From DATHVR01 sp035461175 (GTDB taxonomy: Bacteria; Actinomycetota; Acidimicrobiia; Spongiisociales; ZC4RG35), in assembly GCA_035461175.1 (NCBI GenBank), contig DATHVR010000046.1, positions 1-15,386 on the forward strand: DNA of 15,386 nt, given 5' to 3'. Positions 6,536-13,325 of the stretch are shown here, piece by piece. Each line of letters opens with the position of its first letter. Positions within the stretch are counted from its first letter, which is position 1. A model generated the notes under the pieces. The model did no database searches, was not told where the DNA came from, and saw only the letters and a program-made list of their open reading frames with translations. The translations under genes and the position numbers were made by a program.

Positions 6536-7390
6536 ATGGGTGACAAGGTCACCGTCCCCATGGTGCGCGCTCGCAAGCACGGGCCCAAGCTCACCATGAT
6601 CACCGCCTACGACTATCCCTCGGCGATGATCGCCTCCGAAGCCGGAGTCGACATGATCCTGGTGGGAGATTCGGTCGCCAACGTAGTCCACGGTATGGAC
6701 GACACCCTCGGGGTCGATATCGACATCATGGTGCTGCATTCCCAGGCGGTGAAACGGGCCAAGCCGACCCCGCTGCTGGTGGTCGACATGCCCTGGCTCA
6801 GCTTCCACATCTCACGCGAGGACACGCTGCGCAACGCCGGCCGCCTGGTGCGGGAAGGCGGGGCCGAGGCAGTCAAACTGGAGGGTGGGATCAAGCGTGT
6901 ACCGATGGTCGAGGCCCTGGTCGGGGCGGAGATCCCGGTGCTGGGTCACCTCGGCTTGACCCCTCAATCCGTTCACGCCATGGGCGGCTACAAGGTCCAG
7001 GGACGCGAACTGGAGGCGGCCCGCCATCTGATCCAGGAAGCGAAGGAACTCGAGGCGGCGGGGGTCTTCGCCATCGTGCTGGAAGGAGTGCCGGACCTGG
7101 TGGGCAAGATGGTCACCGAGCAGGTGGCAGTGCCCACGATCGGAATCGGGGCCGGTCCCCACACCGATGGACAGGTCCTGGTCTACACCGACCTCCTCGG
7201 ACTCGGTTTCGGCCGCTATCCCAAGTTCGTGCGTCGCTACGAGGAGTTTCGCGACCGGGCGGTGGCCGCCGTCTCCGCCTATGTCGCCGACGTCCAGGCG
7301 GGCGACTTCCCGGGTGAAGAGGAGAGCTACCAACTCGACGATGAGGTGGCCGCCGAGTTGGAGGGACGCCCGTCCGGCACCGGTTCCTGA
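6536..7390 (+). CDS. panB: 3-methyl-2-oxobutanoate hydroxymethyltransferase
   Basis: This 284-aa protein is ketopantoate hydroxymethyltransferase, which uses methylenetetrahydrofolate to hydroxymethylate 2-oxoisovalerate in the first committed step of pantothenate and CoA synthesis. The TIM-barrel active site is intact: magnesium ligands Asp45 (LVGDS), Asp84 (VVDMPW) and Glu116 (VKLEGG), with catalytic Glu183 (VLEGVP). The block GHLGLTPQSVHAMGGYKVQG (137-156) is also typical, as is IGIGAGPHTDGQVLV. An extra C-terminal tail of about 20 acidic residues carries the overlapping start of the next gene. A strong GAGAGAGGAG site precedes ATG 6536. No other pan genes are in the window. The family normally forms decamers. 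Confidence 0.96.
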   Translation: MGDKVTVPMVRARKHGPKLTMITAYDYPSAMIASEAGVDMILVGDSVANVVHGMDDTLGVDIDIMVLHSQAVKRAKPTPLLVVDMPWLSFHISREDTLRNAGRLVREGGAEAVKLEGGIKRVPMVEALVGAEIPVLGHLGLTPQSVHAMGGYKVQGRELEAARHLIQEAKELEAAGVFAIVLEGVPDLVGKMVTEQVAVPTIGIGAGPHTDGQVLVYTDLLGLGFGRYPKFVRRYEEFRDRAVAAVSAYVADVQAGDFPGEEESYQLDDEVAAELEGRPSGTGS

Positions 7391-7905
7391 TCTTCGCTCT
7401 GGTGGTGGGAGTCGTCGGTTGTGGTGGCGGCTCGGACGCTGTGACCACGATCCCGGACCCCGTGACCACTATCTCGGACTCCGTGACCACGATTGAGTCG
7501 GTGCCACCGTCGACGTCGGCACCGACCTTTTCCACGGGAGACCTCGAAGGTCCGGATGTGCGCGAGATCATGGTGTCGGGAGAGCCCCTGACGGTGGCCT
7601 GGGCCGACGACATCGGCGAGCGCTCCCAGGGTTTGCGAGGGGTGACCGACCTGGGCGACCTCGACGGGATGTTGTTCGACATGGCGACCGAGAGCACATC
7701 CACGTTCACGATGCAGGGGGTCCCGATCCCCCTCGACATCTACTTCTTCGGTCCTGAGGGCGACTCACTGGGGATGCTGGAGATGGATCCCTGCAGCGAC
7801 GACTCGTGCCCCTCATACAGCCTCGGAGTTCCGTTCCGTTATGCCCTCGAAGTTCCCGCCGGAGCCCTCCGGGCGGGGGAGTCTCCCCGGCTCGTTCTGC
7901 CCTGA
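7357..7905 (+). CDS. DUF192 lipoprotein overlapping panB
   Basis: The C-terminal portion (after about residue 65) is a DUF192 domain: VAWADDIGERSQGLRGV, DGMLFDM, FTMQGVPIPLDIYFF and RYALEVPAGAL are typical. The family is a small beta-fold of unknown biochemical role, often exported. Starting at the GTG at 7402 would leave only six residues before the cysteine. Reading upstream in frame to TTG 7357 restores a lipoprotein signal: Arg4 and Arg9, the hydrophobic run FLIFALVVGVV (10-20), and the lipobox VVGC with Cys22. GAGGTG at 7342-7347 is well placed as its ribosome binding site. The start overlaps panB by 34 nt, suggesting translational coupling. A GTG at 7345 is also possible. A threonine-rich repeat linker follows the cysteine, so the mature domain is probably tethered outside the membrane. 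Confidence 0.82.
   Translation, partial: VGGTPVRHRFLIFALVVGVVGCGGGSDAVTTIPDPVTTISDSVTTIESVPPSTSAPTFSTGDLEGPDVREIMVSGEPLTVAWADDIGERSQGLRGVTDLGDLDGMLFDMATESTSTFTMQGVPIPLDIYFFGPEGDSLGMLEMDPCSDDSCPSYSLGVPFRYALEVPAGALRAGESPRLVLP
7441..7503 (+). repeat. Three 21-bp in-frame repeats in the lipoprotein linker
   Basis: GTGACCAC recurs at 7441, 7462 and 7483, with each 21-bp unit encoding VTTI plus three variable residues (P/S/E-rich). The codons are closely conserved, which suggests recent expansion by slippage. The units lengthen the linker between the lipidated cysteine and the DUF192 domain. Confidence 0.85.
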
Positions 7906-7932
7906 CGCTTCGCTCCCCGGGTCGGGATCGGC

Positions 7933-8059
7933 TACCATTGCGGATCCGGCGCCGTCCACGCGCGGCCGGTGCCGTGAGACCCCTGCTCCATCAGGTGATC
8001 CGGATGTCGGATGCCGAATGGGGCCTTCCAGATGGATGTCCACAGGAGGTGACACATCG
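7933..8059 (+). promoter_or_regulatory. Promoter and leader of the rpsF operon
   Basis: TACCAT at 7933-7938 is a likely -10 box, giving a leader of about 115 nt. The leader holds the small hairpin ATCCG-gatgt-CGGAT (7998-8012) and, near the end, a perfect AGGAGGTG ribosome binding site (8044-8051), 8 nt before the rpsF start. S6:S18-binding leaders are known upstream of rpsF in many bacteria; a GCCGAATGGGGC segment (8013-8024) might belong to one, but I cannot confirm the fold. Confidence 0.45.
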
Positions 8060-8347
8060 ATGCGCGGTTATGAAGTCATGACCATCCACCGGCCGGAACT
8101 GGCCGAGAGCGATGTCCAGGCCAAGGTGAAAGAGGTAGAGACCTTCCTCAGCAGCCGGGGTGCCAGCATCGCCGGTACCGATCTCTGGGGCAAGCGCCGC
8201 TTCGCCTATGAGATCAATCACGTCAACGAGGGTTTCTACTCGGTCGTCAAGTTCGAGGCCGACACCGATGCGGTCGACGATCTCGACCGGGTGCTGACGC
8301 TCGCCGACGACGTCGTCCGCCACAAGATCGTCCGCTCGGCGAACTGA
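8060..8347 (+). CDS. rpsF: 30S ribosomal protein bS6
   Basis: This 95-aa protein matches bS6, which binds bS18 and 16S rRNA in the platform of the small subunit. It starts MRGYEVMTIHRPEL, the usual first strand, and contains KRRFAYEINHVNEGFYSVVKFEA (about 48-70), the family core. It lacks the acidic C-terminal tail seen in enterobacteria and ends just after the last strand (VRHKIVRSAN). The start at 8060 is fixed by AGGAGGTG 8 nt upstream; an open frame running further back to 7841 has no such site. It begins the block rpsF-ssb-rpsR-rplI, widely conserved in actinobacteria and other phyla. Confidence 0.96.
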   Translation: MRGYEVMTIHRPELAESDVQAKVKEVETFLSSRGASIAGTDLWGKRRFAYEINHVNEGFYSVVKFEADTDAVDDLDRVLTLADDVVRHKIVRSAN

Positions 8348-8417
8348 CGAGCCTCTGGACGCCGTCACAGCGCTCCGGCATAGTCGGGGCCGGTGACCGT
8401 CCCGGAAGGAGACCCAG

Positions 8418-8900
8418 ATGTCCAACAACGTGACTTTGATCGGCAACCTCGTCGACGACCCCGAACTCCGCTTCACTCCCTCGGGAGTGGCGATGGCCAA
8501 GATCCGCCTGGCGGTCAACCGACGCTGGCGCGATCGCCAGTCCGGTGAGTGGCAGGAAGACACCAGCTTCTTCAGCGGGACCTGTTGGCGGGAGCAGGCC
8601 GAGTCTGTCGCCGAGTCGCTTCAGAAGGGGGCGCGGGTGATCGTCTCCGGCCGTCTCGAACAGCGCTCGTGGGAAACCGAGCAGGGCGACCGCCGTTCGG
8701 TGGTCGAGATCCAGATCGACGAAATGGGACCCAGCCTCAGGTGGGCCACGGCCACGGTCAACAAGACCGCCCGCTCCGGCGGCGGCGACTGGGACGGTGG
8801 CGGCGGTGGCGGAGGCGGTGGCAACGACAGCGGCAACCGCTCCGTGCCCCCCGGTCCCGTTGCTCGCGATGACTACGGCCCCGACGAAGCCCCGTTCTGA
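8418..8900 (+). CDS. ssb: Single-stranded DNA-binding protein
   Basis: This 160-aa SSB has an OB fold over about residues 1-110, opening with NNVTLIGNLVDDPELRFTPSG and continuing through the WREQAESVAESLQKGARVIVSGRLEQRSW stretch. A glycine-rich disordered linker (about 121-135, including a run of nine glycines) leads to the acidic tip DYGPDEAPF. This tip corresponds to the DDDIPF partner-binding tail, with Pro-Phe conserved. SSB coats single-stranded DNA and recruits replication and repair enzymes. AAGGAG at 8406-8411 lies 6 nt before the ATG. A CATAGT hexamer at 8379-8384 could be an internal promoter. The location between two ribosomal protein genes is the ancestral bacterial arrangement. 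Confidence 0.96.
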   Translation: MSNNVTLIGNLVDDPELRFTPSGVAMAKIRLAVNRRWRDRQSGEWQEDTSFFSGTCWREQAESVAESLQKGARVIVSGRLEQRSWETEQGDRRSVVEIQIDEMGPSLRWATATVNKTARSGGGDWDGGGGGGGGGNDSGNRSVPPGPVARDDYGPDEAPF

Positions 8901-8927
8901 GCTAGTTCACAAGGAGACCCGAAACAC

Positions 8928-9203
8928 ATGGCAAGAAAGAAGACACAAGAACGCACCAGTCGTCGGCGCCGCGGGCCCAACGACATGCGGCGGATGAAGA
9001 AGAAGGTCTGTCAGTTCTGCAAGGAGCCCGAGACCAAGATCGACTGGAAGGACGTGGCCGTCCTCCGCAAGTTCATGTCCGACCGCGCCAAGATCCGCTC
9101 CCGGCGAGTCACGGGCAACTGCCCCGCCCACCAGCGCGAGGTTGCCCTGGCGATCAAGAACGCTCGCGAGATGGCGCTGCTCCCCTACGTGGCCACGCGA
9201 TGA
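8928..9203 (+). CDS. rpsR: 30S ribosomal protein bS18 (zinc-binding form)
   Basis: This 91-aa protein matches bS18, the S6 partner in the 30S platform. After a basic N-terminal tail comes CQFC (Cys28, Cys31) and later CPAH (Cys65, His68). These four residues mark the zinc-binding C+ paralogue; many bacteria, including low-zinc paralogues, lack them. The core FMSDRAKIRSRRVTGNCPAHQREVALAIKNAREMALLPY is standard. AAGGAG at 8911-8916 precedes the ATG. The stop overlaps the rplI start as ATGA. Zinc-starvation paralogues, where known, are coded elsewhere in the genome; none is seen here. Confidence 0.95.
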   Translation: MARKKTQERTSRRRRGPNDMRRMKKKVCQFCKEPETKIDWKDVAVLRKFMSDRAKIRSRRVTGNCPAHQREVALAIKNAREMALLPYVATR

Positions 9204-9646
9204 GGCTCCTACTCACCGCCGACGTTCCCAGCCTGGGCAACAAGGGTGACGTGGTCGACGTTTCCGACGGCTACGCCCGCAACTACCTTCTTCCCAAGAA
9301 GAAGGGGGTCAAGGCCACCGACGGCGCCGTCCGTCAGGCCGACGCCATGCGCCAGGCGCGCGAGGAGTCCGAGCGACAGGCCAAAGAGCAGGCCGAGCGG
9401 GTCGCCACCCAGTTGGTCGGCACCCGGGTCGTCATCGCGGCCCAGGCAGGCGACGAGGGCAAGCTCTACGGTTCCGTCGGCATCGTCGACGTGGTCGAGG
9501 GCATCCGTAAGTTCACCGGAGTGGAGATCGACCGCAAGGCGGTCATCCTCCCCACCCCGATTCGCGATATCGGCCTCCACGAGGTCCAGATCCATCTCCA
9601 CTCCCAGGTGGAGTTCCCGATCACCCTGGATGTGATTCCGGCCTGA
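9200..9646 (+). CDS. rplI: 50S ribosomal protein bL9
   Basis: This 148-aa protein is bL9, the two-domain protein that reaches out from the L1 side of the large subunit and helps keep reading frame. The N-terminal domain shows LGNKGDVVDVSDGYARNYLLPKKKGVKAT (12-40). A long charged helix (about 42-74, rich in Glu, Arg and Gln) links to the C-terminal rRNA-binding domain with EGKLYGSVG (about 89-97). The length is normal. It is translationally coupled to rpsR through an ATGA overlap and is the last gene before a strong terminator hairpin. Confidence 0.96.
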   Translation: MRLLLTADVPSLGNKGDVVDVSDGYARNYLLPKKKGVKATDGAVRQADAMRQAREESERQAKEQAERVATQLVGTRVVIAAQAGDEGKLYGSVGIVDVVEGIRKFTGVEIDRKAVILPTPIRDIGLHEVQIHLHSQVEFPITLDVIPA

Positions 9647-9658
9647 GGGCACCCCCCT

Positions 9659-9719
9659 CCCGTTCTGTGGGTCGTATCTGGCGCCTCCGGGCGCGAAAAC
9701 GACCCACAGAACGGGTTTT
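9659..9719 (+). terminator. Intrinsic terminator of the rpsF-rplI operon
   Basis: CCCGTTCTGTGGGTCGT (9659-9675) and ACGACCCACAGAACGGG (9699-9715) are perfect 17-bp arms, followed by TTTT (9716-9719). The 23-nt loop can itself fold as GCGCC-tcc-GGGCGC. It begins 12 bp after the rplI stop. Confidence 0.85.
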
Positions 9720-9740
9720 CCCGACCCCACCTCCGTGGGT

Positions 9741-9746
9741 TAGGTT
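9741..9746 (+). promoter_or_regulatory. Possible -10 box for dnaB
   Basis: TAGGTT lies after the operon terminator and 82 nt before the preferred dnaB start. If it is real, the hairpin at 9760-9782 lies in the dnaB leader. No convincing -35 box was seen. Confidence 0.3.
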
Positions 9747-9759
9747 GCTCCCACTTCCC

Positions 9760-9782
9760 CGTCGCCCCCGTGGCGGCGTTTT
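9760..9782 (+). terminator. Second small terminator-like hairpin upstream of dnaB
   Basis: CGTCGCC (9760-9766) pairs with GGCGGCG (9772-9778), with one G-U, around a 5-nt loop and is followed directly by TTTT (9779-9782). It could back up the preceding terminator or act as an attenuator for dnaB. Confidence 0.45.
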
Positions 9783-9827
9783 CGCGTCACACCCGGCGTG
9801 TACAAGAACCTGGAGATGGAAAGCGGC

Positions 9828-11177
9828 ATGAGCGACGACGGAATTCCGACCTCCCGATCGGCGGGCAGAGTCCCTCCTCACTCCCGGGAGGCGGAGGAGT
9901 CGCTGCTCGGCGCAGTCCTCCTGTCCGGGGACGCCGCCAACGACGTCATGGACCGCATCCATGCCGAGGACTTCTACGTCCCCGCCCACCAGTCGATCTT
10001 CGAGGCGATGCGGCGTCTCTACGACGCCAACCAGGCAATCGATGCCGTCACTCTCTCCGAGGAACTGCGCCGCAACGGGGTCCTGGACAAGGTCGGCGGC
10101 GTGTCCTACCTCACCCGCCTGGTCGACGTGGTCCCCGTCACCTCGAACGTGGACCACTACGCCAACATCGTCGACGAGAATGCCCGCCGCCGGGATCTCA
10201 TCCGGGCCGGGGCTTCGGTTACCCAGATCGCCTACGACCTCGACGACCAGATCCACAGCGTGATGGACCGGGCCGAGCAGTCCGTCCTCAGCGTTGCCGA
10301 GCGGCGTGCTTCTCAGAACATGCTCGAGGTGGGGCCCCTCTTCTCGGAGGTGCTCGAGCAGATCGAGGCCCTCGAAGCCCACGGCAGCGAGATCACCGGC
10401 CTCGCCACCGGGTTCCGTGACCTCGACAAGAAGCTGGCCGGCCTCCAGAACGCCAACCTGCTGATCGTGGCCGCCAGGCCGGCGATGGGCAAGAGCGCAC
10501 TCACCATCAACATTGCCACCAACGTGGCCGCTCAGGGCAAACCGGTGGCGCTCTTCAGCCTAGAGATGTCGAAGGAAGAGATCGTCCAGCGGATTCTGTC
10601 GTCGGTGGGCCGGGTCGACTCGATGAAGCTCCGCTCGGGCCAACTCGGACCGCTGTGGCAGCGGGTGGTGGATGCCGCCTCCCGTATGTACAAGGCCCCC
10701 ATCTACATCGACGATTCCCCGGTGGTGACGGTGACCGACATCCGGGCCAAATGCCGGCGGCTCAAGCGCAAGTCCGGCCTCTCTCTCGTCGTGGTCGACT
10801 ACCTGCAGTTGATGCAGGGGAACGCCCGCGAGAATCGCCAGCAGGAGATCGCCGAAATCAGCCGGAATCTCAAGAACCTGGCCAGAGAGCTCGACGTCCC
10901 CATCATCGGCCTGTCCCAGCTCAACCGCTCGCTCGAGTCCAGGGAAGACAAGCGCCCGCGGCTCTCCGACCTGAGAGAAAGTGGATCGCTTGAACAAGAT
11001 GCTGACGTCGTCATGTTCATCTATAGGCACGAGTACTACCACCCCGAGGACCAGGAGAACAGGGGCCTGGCCGAGGTGATCGTGGCCAAGCATCGGGCCG
11101 GTTCCACCGGCACCGTCCGGATGACGTTCCTTCCCGAGTTCACCCGCTTCGCCGATCTCGGCCGCGACGTCACCTGA
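9828..11177 (+). CDS. dnaB: Replicative DNA helicase DnaB
   Basis: This 449-aa hexameric helicase unwinds DNA ahead of the replisome. The N-terminal primase-interacting domain spans about 15-165 (SREAEESLLGAVLLS, then DFYVPAHQSIFEAM). The RecA-like motor follows, with Walker A AARPAMGKS (215-223), Walker B LVVVDYLQL (Asp324) and the downstream SQLNRSLESREDKRPRLSDLRESGSLEQDADVV block. There is no intein, unlike some mycobacterial and other actinobacterial dnaB genes. ATG 9828, with GGAAAG and GGAG upstream, is chosen; in-frame GTG 9798 and ATG 9816 are alternatives that add up to ten residues. The stop overlaps the end of the convergent HxlR gene by 8 bp. Confidence 0.95.
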   Translation: MSDDGIPTSRSAGRVPPHSREAEESLLGAVLLSGDAANDVMDRIHAEDFYVPAHQSIFEAMRRLYDANQAIDAVTLSEELRRNGVLDKVGGVSYLTRLVDVVPVTSNVDHYANIVDENARRRDLIRAGASVTQIAYDLDDQIHSVMDRAEQSVLSVAERRASQNMLEVGPLFSEVLEQIEALEAHGSEITGLATGFRDLDKKLAGLQNANLLIVAARPAMGKSALTINIATNVAAQGKPVALFSLEMSKEEIVQRILSSVGRVDSMKLRSGQLGPLWQRVVDAASRMYKAPIYIDDSPVVTVTDIRAKCRRLKRKSGLSLVVVDYLQLMQGNARENRQQEIAEISRNLKNLARELDVPIIGLSQLNRSLESREDKRPRLSDLRESGSLEQDADVVMFIYRHEYYHPEDQENRGLAEVIVAKHRAGSTGTVRMTFLPEFTRFADLGRDVT

Positions 11178-11841
11178 CCCAGACCTGGGGGGTGTGGAGG
11201 TTCCAGTCGGGCAGCGACCGGGCGAGCGCTCGTCCGCCTGTGACCCGAATTAGGCCGTCCCGGACGGCGTCCGACCAGCGCAGACGGCCGCGATGCCAGT
11301 CGACGAACGCCAGGGACTCGGCCACCACCGATAGCGCCGGTTCGTCGCCTGGATCGGAGTAGCAAAGTTCCGCCTCCCCTCCATCGGCTAGAAGCCAGTA
11401 GTAGCGGTTGGTGGGAGCCTCCTCCGGGAAGGTGAAGGCCACCACCGTTCTCTCTTCGGGCAGGGCCGATCGGTTCATCTGGACCTGGCACCAGGACCAC
11501 AGGGCGAAGCCGGGATCAGCGTGCTCGGTGGTTACTTCGACCCATCGCTCGCCCCATTCGCCGAGTTCCTGGATCACTCCGGCTAGATCCGTGCCGGCGG
11601 GGGTCAGGCTGTACAGGTGTCCCGGCCCGTTCGGCTTGGAGCGCCTGGTGATGATGCCGGCCCGCTCCAGCTCGCCGAGGCGCTTGATGAGCATCGAACG
11701 CGACATGGCCGGAAGACCGCGGGCGAGGGCCGAGAAGGTTTCGGCTCCGAACATCAGATTGCGGATTATCAGCGGGGTCCATCGTTCGGCGAGGATCTCC
11801 GACGCCCTGGCTATCGGGCAATACTGCCGGTAGGTACCCAC
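11170..11841 (-). CDS. HxlR-family transcriptional regulator with SCP2-like C-terminal domain
   Basis: The first about 105 residues of this 223-aa protein form an HxlR winged helix: YCPIARASEILAERWTPLIIRNLMFG, then FSALARGLPAMSRSMLIKRLGELERAGII and the wing YSLTPAG. A cysteine (Cys8) lies at the usual HxlR redox position. The C-terminal half is longer than in minimal HxlR proteins, and its end (AESLAFVDWHRGRLRWSDAVRDGLIRVTGG) resembles the SCP2 lipid-binding fold found on many actinobacterial HxlR regulators. Ligand control is therefore possible (inference). GTG 11841 is chosen because AGAGAGGTG lies 5 nt upstream; a longer frame to 11916 would overlap the divergent gene's start. It may control that methyltransferase and itself. 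Confidence 0.88.
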   Translation of the reverse strand: MGTYRQYCPIARASEILAERWTPLIIRNLMFGAETFSALARGLPAMSRSMLIKRLGELERAGIITRRSKPNGPGHLYSLTPAGTDLAGVIQELGEWGERWVEVTTEHADPGFALWSWCQVQMNRSALPEERTVVAFTFPEEAPTNRYYWLLADGGEAELCYSDPGDEPALSVVAESLAFVDWHRGRLRWSDAVRDGLIRVTGGRALARSLPDWNLHTPQVWVR

Positions 11842-11914
11842 GTGGTCACCTCTCTCTAGGCTGAGTTCTATTTTCGCGCTAGTAACCGGGCTTTGGAGGT
11901 TCGATGATGATTCC
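11842..11914. promoter_or_regulatory. Divergent promoter region with candidate operator
   Basis: The 73 bp between the HxlR and methyltransferase starts hold an imperfect inverted repeat, GTTCTA (11865-11870) and TAGTAAC (11880-11886), around a TTTTCGCG core. TATTTT at 11869-11874 is a plus-strand -10 candidate. GGAGG at 11895-11899 lies 15 nt before the methyltransferase ATG, which is long for a ribosome binding site. The minus-strand ribosome binding site for HxlR is at 11847-11855. Confidence 0.45.
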
Positions 11915-12730
11915 ATGCAGAGTTACGAGAGAGGTCAGGTAGTCGCCAGCGCGGCCGAGGTCTACGAGCAGTTCTTCGTCCCAGCCCTGTTCGGGCAATG
12001 GCCGGAACGAGTTCTCGACATGGCCGGTCTCGAGCCCGGCCATCGGGTGCTCGATGTCGGGTGTGGGACAGGGATCTTGGCCCGGGCCGCCGCCCGCCGG
12101 ATTGAAGGTACGGGCCGGGTGGTGGGGATCGACCCCAACGAAGGAATGCTGGCCGTCGCCCGGCGCAGTCCCGAGCCGGTGGAGTGGCGAGCGGCTGTGG
12201 CCGAGGACCTCCCCTTCGAACCCGGGAGCTTCGATCGGGTGGTGAGCCAATTTGCTGCCATGTTCTTCAGCGATCCGGCCGCAGCGTTCGCAGAGTTCGC
12301 GCGCGTCCTGGCTCCCGGTGGCAGGGTGGCTATCGCCACCTGGGGCTCGCTGGAGGAAAGTCCCGGCTACGCCGCCATGGTCGATCTTCTCGACACTCAG
12401 GTCGGAGCGGAGGCGGCCGAAGCTCTCCGGGCTCCGTTCGTCCTGGGCGAGCCCGTCGCGCTCCAGCGACCCCTGGTCAGGTTCTTCCCGCATGTGACGG
12501 TGGAGCGGGTCGAAGGAACGGCCCGGTTTGCTTCGATCGAGGCCTGGGTCCACACCGACATCCGGGGTTGGACCCTGGCGGACACCCTCGACGATGCCCA
12601 GTACGAGCTGCTTCTTCAAGCCGCCACCGAGCAACTCGGGCGGTTCGCCGACGACTCGGGGGTAATCAGCTTCCCGGCCCCGGCATTGATCGCGATCGCC
12701 GAAACGGACCGTGTCGTAAGCGATCGGTAA
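11915..12730 (+). CDS. Class I SAM-dependent methyltransferase
   Basis: This 271-aa protein has the Rossmann-fold methyltransferase core. Motif I is VLDVGCGTG (45-53), the acidic ribose-binding residue sits in VVGIDPNEGML (about 70-80), and the post-motif VAEDLPFEPGSFDRVVSQFAAMFFSD (about 94-119) fits the UbiE/Methyltransf_11 group. A C-terminal region follows the LAPGGRVAIATWG strand. The substrate cannot be named; relatives in this group methylate quinones, small metabolites or lipids. No frame-compatible start is better than ATG 11915, although the GGAGG site is 15 nt away and also serves a 12-codon overlapping frame (11904-11942). Its position opposite an HxlR regulator suggests that regulator controls it. 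Confidence 0.88.
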   Translation: MQSYERGQVVASAAEVYEQFFVPALFGQWPERVLDMAGLEPGHRVLDVGCGTGILARAAARRIEGTGRVVGIDPNEGMLAVARRSPEPVEWRAAVAEDLPFEPGSFDRVVSQFAAMFFSDPAAAFAEFARVLAPGGRVAIATWGSLEESPGYAAMVDLLDTQVGAEAAEALRAPFVLGEPVALQRPLVRFFPHVTVERVEGTARFASIEAWVHTDIRGWTLADTLDDAQYELLLQAATEQLGRFADDSGVISFPAPALIAIAETDRVVSDR

Positions 12731-12783
12731 GCCCGACCTCCGAGAATGGGTCTCGCTCGTTTGTCGACCCGAGGGGGAGCCCA

Positions 12784-13248
12784 GTGAGACGTCTGATGGT
12801 GTTGTTCGTGATTCTTGCCGTGGCCGGAGCCCTGCCGGCATCGGCCAAGCCGGAGGTATTTCCTCCCGAGTATTGGGAGGACGCCTTCCAGTTTGGGGCG
12901 GGCTTTCCCTGTGAGTTCCCGGTGGACGTCGAGTTGTCCGGTAAGGAGGGGGCGATCATCTTCGAGGACCGTGCCATCCTCACCGCCCCCGGCTTCCGGG
13001 TTCGGCTGGCGGCGAATGGAATCGACCTCGACCTGAGCATCGCCGGTACCTTCCACGAGCGTTACGAGGGCAGCCTTGCCATCGGTAAGGCGACCGGGCG
13101 CAACGTGCTCTTCGGATTCTTCGGCGGAGTACCCGGAATGTTCCTGACCGTCGGAAGGGTCGACTACATCGTTGACAACGACACGCTGGAATGGACGATC
13201 CTGAACAGTCACAAGATGATCGACCTATGCGAGGTGCTGGCCGGCTGA
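12784..13248 (+). CDS. Small secreted protein, function unknown
   Basis: This 154-aa protein begins MRRLMVLFVILAVAGALPASA, a clear Sec signal peptide with an AxA-type cleavage site before KPEV. The mature part of about 133 residues is predicted beta-rich, with two cysteines (FPCEFP and DLCEVL) near its ends that could form a disulfide closing the domain. I recognise no family. GTG 12784 is supported by GAGGGGGAG about 5 nt upstream; the same frame is open far upstream inside the methyltransferase gene, but that part is a shadow. It follows the methyltransferase by 53 bp on the same strand, and a hairpin follows it. Confidence 0.75.
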   Translation: MRRLMVLFVILAVAGALPASAKPEVFPPEYWEDAFQFGAGFPCEFPVDVELSGKEGAIIFEDRAILTAPGFRVRLAANGIDLDLSIAGTFHERYEGSLAIGKATGRNVLFGFFGGVPGMFLTVGRVDYIVDNDTLEWTILNSHKMIDLCEVLAG

Positions 13249-13268
13249 CCTGCTCGGGGTGATGGGGG

Positions 13269-13293
13269 ACCGTCGGGGGTGATCCCCGATGGT
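13269..13293 (+). terminator. Hairpin after the secreted-protein gene
   Basis: ACCGTCGGGG (13269-13278) pairs with CCCCGATGGT (13284-13293), with one G-U pair and a 5-nt loop. There is no T-run after it, so it may act only as a weak or Rho-assisted end. Confidence 0.5.
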
Positions 13294-13325
13294 CTCCCGA
13301 TGGTCGCCATGGCAGGGTTGGGGCC

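Noticed and set aside
9828..11177. Intein in dnaB
   Set aside because: The helicase motifs run continuously at normal length with no splicing-domain insertion.
12184..12783. Upstream extension of the secreted-protein frame
   Set aside because: It lies out of frame within the methyltransferase gene. The signal peptide and ribosome binding site place the start at 12784.
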